A stretch of DNA of 7,555 bases from Candidatus Parabacteroides intestinavium. GTDB lineage: Bacteria; Bacteroidota; Bacteroidia; Bacteroidales; Tannerellaceae. This document shows positions 5,492 through 7,555 of the stretch, one piece after another. The notes under the pieces were generated by a model. It saw only the letters and a program-made list of their open reading frames with translations. It ran no database searches and was not told the DNA's origin. The stretch is taken from the NCBI GenBank assembly GCA_019118725.1, contig DWYO01000219.1, positions 1 to 7,555 of the forward strand, in the 5' to 3' direction. Each line of letters starts with the position of its first letter. Within the stretch, counting starts at the first letter, position 1. Position numbers and translations under genes: made by a program.

Positions 5492-7555
5492 CTAAAAAGA
5501 GATGCGCATCGTACAACGTACGCCGCTCTTCTGAATGCCTGGGTTATCAAGGTAATTCAGACGCCATACGTAGTCGAGACGCATAAATTTAAAGATATTC
5601 TCAATACCGACACTCGCCTCCATGTATGGGGCTTTTCCCAAACGATAAGTGCCATCCGGAAATTCATACAAGCCTTCGGCATGGCTAGCCGGATCGTTCT
5701 TCTCAGTCAGATGTCCCCAAAGTCCACGGAAACAGAACACCTCACGCCATTTCAGTTTTTTGATAAAAGGAATACGGTTAAGCAACAAACCGTTCATATA
5801 GTATGTCAAATCCCAAGAGGCATACTCATCATTAATAAATTCCAGCGCATTCATATTCGTATAGGCCTCAGGCTGGATCGTATAGGAGAGGTTTGCATTG
5901 GGCAAGATAAGCAACGGATAAGGGACTGCATTCCATACCTTTCCAGCCTTCACGATAGCATCCAGATAGCCAAAAGCCGAAAACCAGAAACGCTTCTGCA
6001 TCCCCAGTTCAGTCCGCTGATAGTCATAAGAAGAACCGAGGAATCCTTTCTTCGCCATGATGTGCGATACATTGACCACCCACGCATCGAATGTAATGGG
6101 AATACGATTGTTGCGTGTCTGGTAAAACTTCTCGTTATGCCCGTATCGGAAGTTGAGTTCCAGTTCGGTCATGTCATAATGACCGACAGGGGATGGGACA
6201 CCCGCAGACGAGAAGCGGTTGAACTCCGCCCAAGGAGTCGCATACTCACGTAGGTTACGAAGGATGGCACCATAGGAGATGCCGTTGTAATGTTCACGGA
6301 TGTAACTCAGCTCCGCATTTCTCAGATAACTCGCACGTGTGTCTTTTTGTCGACGAATCGAGAGAAGCACATTGTCTTTACTGGTGTACATATAGTGTTG
6401 CCCCAGTTTATTTATATCATACATATATTCAAAGCGGAGGGAGTGGCGCGGAAATTCCTTCGGATATTGCTTGCGGTCAAGAAAAGAATATTCGATAGCT
6501 GCATCATATTTCATTTTCCGGTCACGAGTACCATACGCCGCATAGCCATCGAAAAACAAACGTTTGTGAAACATGGGAGTTGTAGCACCTCCTATACGGA
6601 ACCGTGCCCCTTCAATAGCGTTGCCGCTGATTGTCGAGTTCATTGGCCCAAGTTCGAACTTGTTCTTTTCTATCTCTTTGTTTGTCGGTATGTACCCGGA
6701 AACCATCGTTCCAATTATCTTTTCTGTAATTGCAAAGACAGGAATAGCACGCAACCGAGACATAAGCTCTGCCACAGACCTACGGTTCCGCTTCTCTGCT
6801 TCTTGTGGACGGTTGGCTGACCAAAATTCCTCTTTCTGCCGATAGGCATTCTTTTGGACGAGTATAGGTGAGGCTCCGTCAAACGCTGCCAAAGCTTCCG
6901 CGTCAGGGAGGGAAAACGAATGATTACTATATACATTCAGACGACGGGCATACATACCTTTAGACTTTTCGCTCAATTTGAAATTTACACTGATATCATC
7001 TTTAGTAATAATACGTGTACTATCCGGGGTCCGTTCAAACGTCTGTTCAATTTTCATCTGCGATACAAAATTCAGGTTGATATCTTTAGGAACATTCAAT
7101 ACAGCCTTATGGACAAAGAATGTCGAGTCGAGCGCAACATACAGATGTCCTGTAAAACCAAATGACTCCGACACAAAAGGAACAAATCCCAAATCAACAC
7201 ACTTCTGCCCGCTGACCTCTAACGTATCGAGCAGGTAATATTTATAAAAATTCGGTCCTATATTCGAAAGCGGACTAACAAATCGCTGCAAGAAAAGTGG
7301 AATATTATTCTGGAAAATATTCACTTCACGAAATACTTCATTCAAAAATTGCTGCACACCATCACGAGAAAGGACATCATCAACTCCAGCAGACTTACTA
7401 CCTCGCACGATACGCCGCTCCGTACGGGGAGATTTACGAAAATAGACTGTTTCAACCTTCTCTTTCTCAGATACCGGAAGAATAGTCGTACCTATATCAA
7501 GGGTATCTACATATTCTTCTACAAAATCAAACTTACCTGGTTTCTTCTTCTCTTT
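5492..7555 (-). CDS. DUF5686-family outer-membrane protein, N-terminus missing
   Basis: The frame ends at a TAG (5494-5492) and is open through the right edge, giving 687 visible residues. A GTG at 7408 is only an internal valine: 49 codons upstream remain open, including EEYVDTLDIGTTILPVSEKE and the basic KSPRTERRI. Visible residues from about 10 to 260 fit DUF5686 (YYLLDTLEVSGQKCVDLGF, then LYVALDSTFFVHKAVL, then INLNFVSQMKIEQ). From about 310 a C-terminal barrel begins with NAIEGARFRIGG (312-323) and YGTRDRKMKY (341-350), and it ends MRISF with a terminal aromatic. Family members usually run about 800-850 residues and start with a signal peptide and a carboxypeptidase-regulatory-like beta-sandwich, which would lie beyond the edge. 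It probably resides in the outer membrane; the family's biochemical role is not known to me. It converges on polA. Confidence 0.85.
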   Translation of the reverse strand, partial: KEKKKPGKFDFVEEYVDTLDIGTTILPVSEKEKVETVYFRKSPRTERRIVRGSKSAGVDDVLSRDGVQQFLNEVFREVNIFQNNIPLFLQRFVSPLSNIGPNFYKYYLLDTLEVSGQKCVDLGFVPFVSESFGFTGHLYVALDSTFFVHKAVLNVPKDINLNFVSQMKIEQTFERTPDSTRIITKDDISVNFKLSEKSKGMYARRLNVYSNHSFSLPDAEALAAFDGASPILVQKNAYRQKEEFWSANRPQEAEKRNRRSVAELMSRLRAIPVFAITEKIIGTMVSGYIPTNKEIEKNKFELGPMNSTISGNAIEGARFRIGGATTPMFHKRLFFDGYAAYGTRDRKMKYDAAIEYSFLDRKQYPKEFPRHSLRFEYMYDINKLGQHYMYTSKDNVLLSIRRQKDTRASYLRNAELSYIREHYNGISYGAILRNLREYATPWAEFNRFSSAGVPSPVGHYDMTELELNFRYGHNEKFYQTRNNRIPITFDAWVVNVSHIMAKKGFLGSSYDYQRTELGMQKRFWFSAFGYLDAIVKAGKVWNAVPYPLLILPNANLSYTIQPEAYTNMNALEFINDEYASWDLTYYMNGLLLNRIPFIKKLKWREVFCFRGLWGHLTEKNDPASHAEGLYEFPDGTYRLGKAPYMEASVGIENIFKFMRLDYVWRLNYLDNPGIQKSGVRCTMRISF

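Noticed and set aside
5681..6820. Two plus-strand open frames (190 and 176 codons)
   Set aside because: Both are antisense to the DUF5686 gene, with no initiation context or recognisable protein features.
1..7555. Mobile element, CRISPR array, tRNA or rRNA
   Set aside because: No transposase-like frame, spaced direct repeats, cloverleaf or rRNA-like stretch was found; coding density and gene content are those of core chromosome.

Overview
The window looks like chromosome from a Bacteroidales bacterium of the Bacteroides/Parabacteroides type. Base composition is roughly 45% G+C by eye. Two intergenic regions carry TAnnTTTG boxes typical of the Bacteroidetes -7 promoter element. No start codon has a Shine-Dalgarno-like purine run, and A-rich leaders are common. 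The proteins are of Bacteroidales type, including a DUF5686 outer-membrane protein and a helix-hairpin-helix protein with a signal peptide. Species cannot be fixed from sequence alone.

Layout, left to right. (1) Positions 1-1362, minus strand: a two-gene unit with a 9-base gap. The promoter-proximal gene encodes a 270-residue exported outer-membrane beta-barrel protein. The second, cut by the left edge, encodes an exported protein with a ComEA-like helix-hairpin-helix region. (2) Positions 1363-1476: a promoter with an overlapping near-perfect dyad, and a terminator-like hairpin for the gene to its right. (3) Positions 1477-2448, minus: a long-chain polyprenyl diphosphate synthase (ispB type), expected to make the menaquinone side chain. 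(4) Positions 2449-2630: a divergent intergenic region with a -7 box for ispB, a 47-base imperfect palindrome and a run of ATAAACT repeats just before polA. (5) Positions 2631-5405, plus: full-length DNA polymerase I with all three enzymatic domains apparently intact. A QLDLF peptide in its linker matches the sliding-clamp-binding consensus. (6) Positions 5406-5491: a convergent gap filled by a 58-base imperfect palindrome. (7) Positions 5492-7555, minus: the C-terminal 687 residues of a DUF5686-family outer-membrane protein, cut by the right edge.

Functionally this is mostly core chromosome: replication/repair (polA) and isoprenoid/quinone synthesis (ispB), flanked by two envelope loci. I see no mobile element, CRISPR array, tRNA, rRNA or defence gene. 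The least explained parts are the outer-membrane pair on the left, the clamp motif in PolA, and three intergenic palindromes. I found no evidence strong enough to claim a new biological system; the outer-membrane pair is the best candidate.
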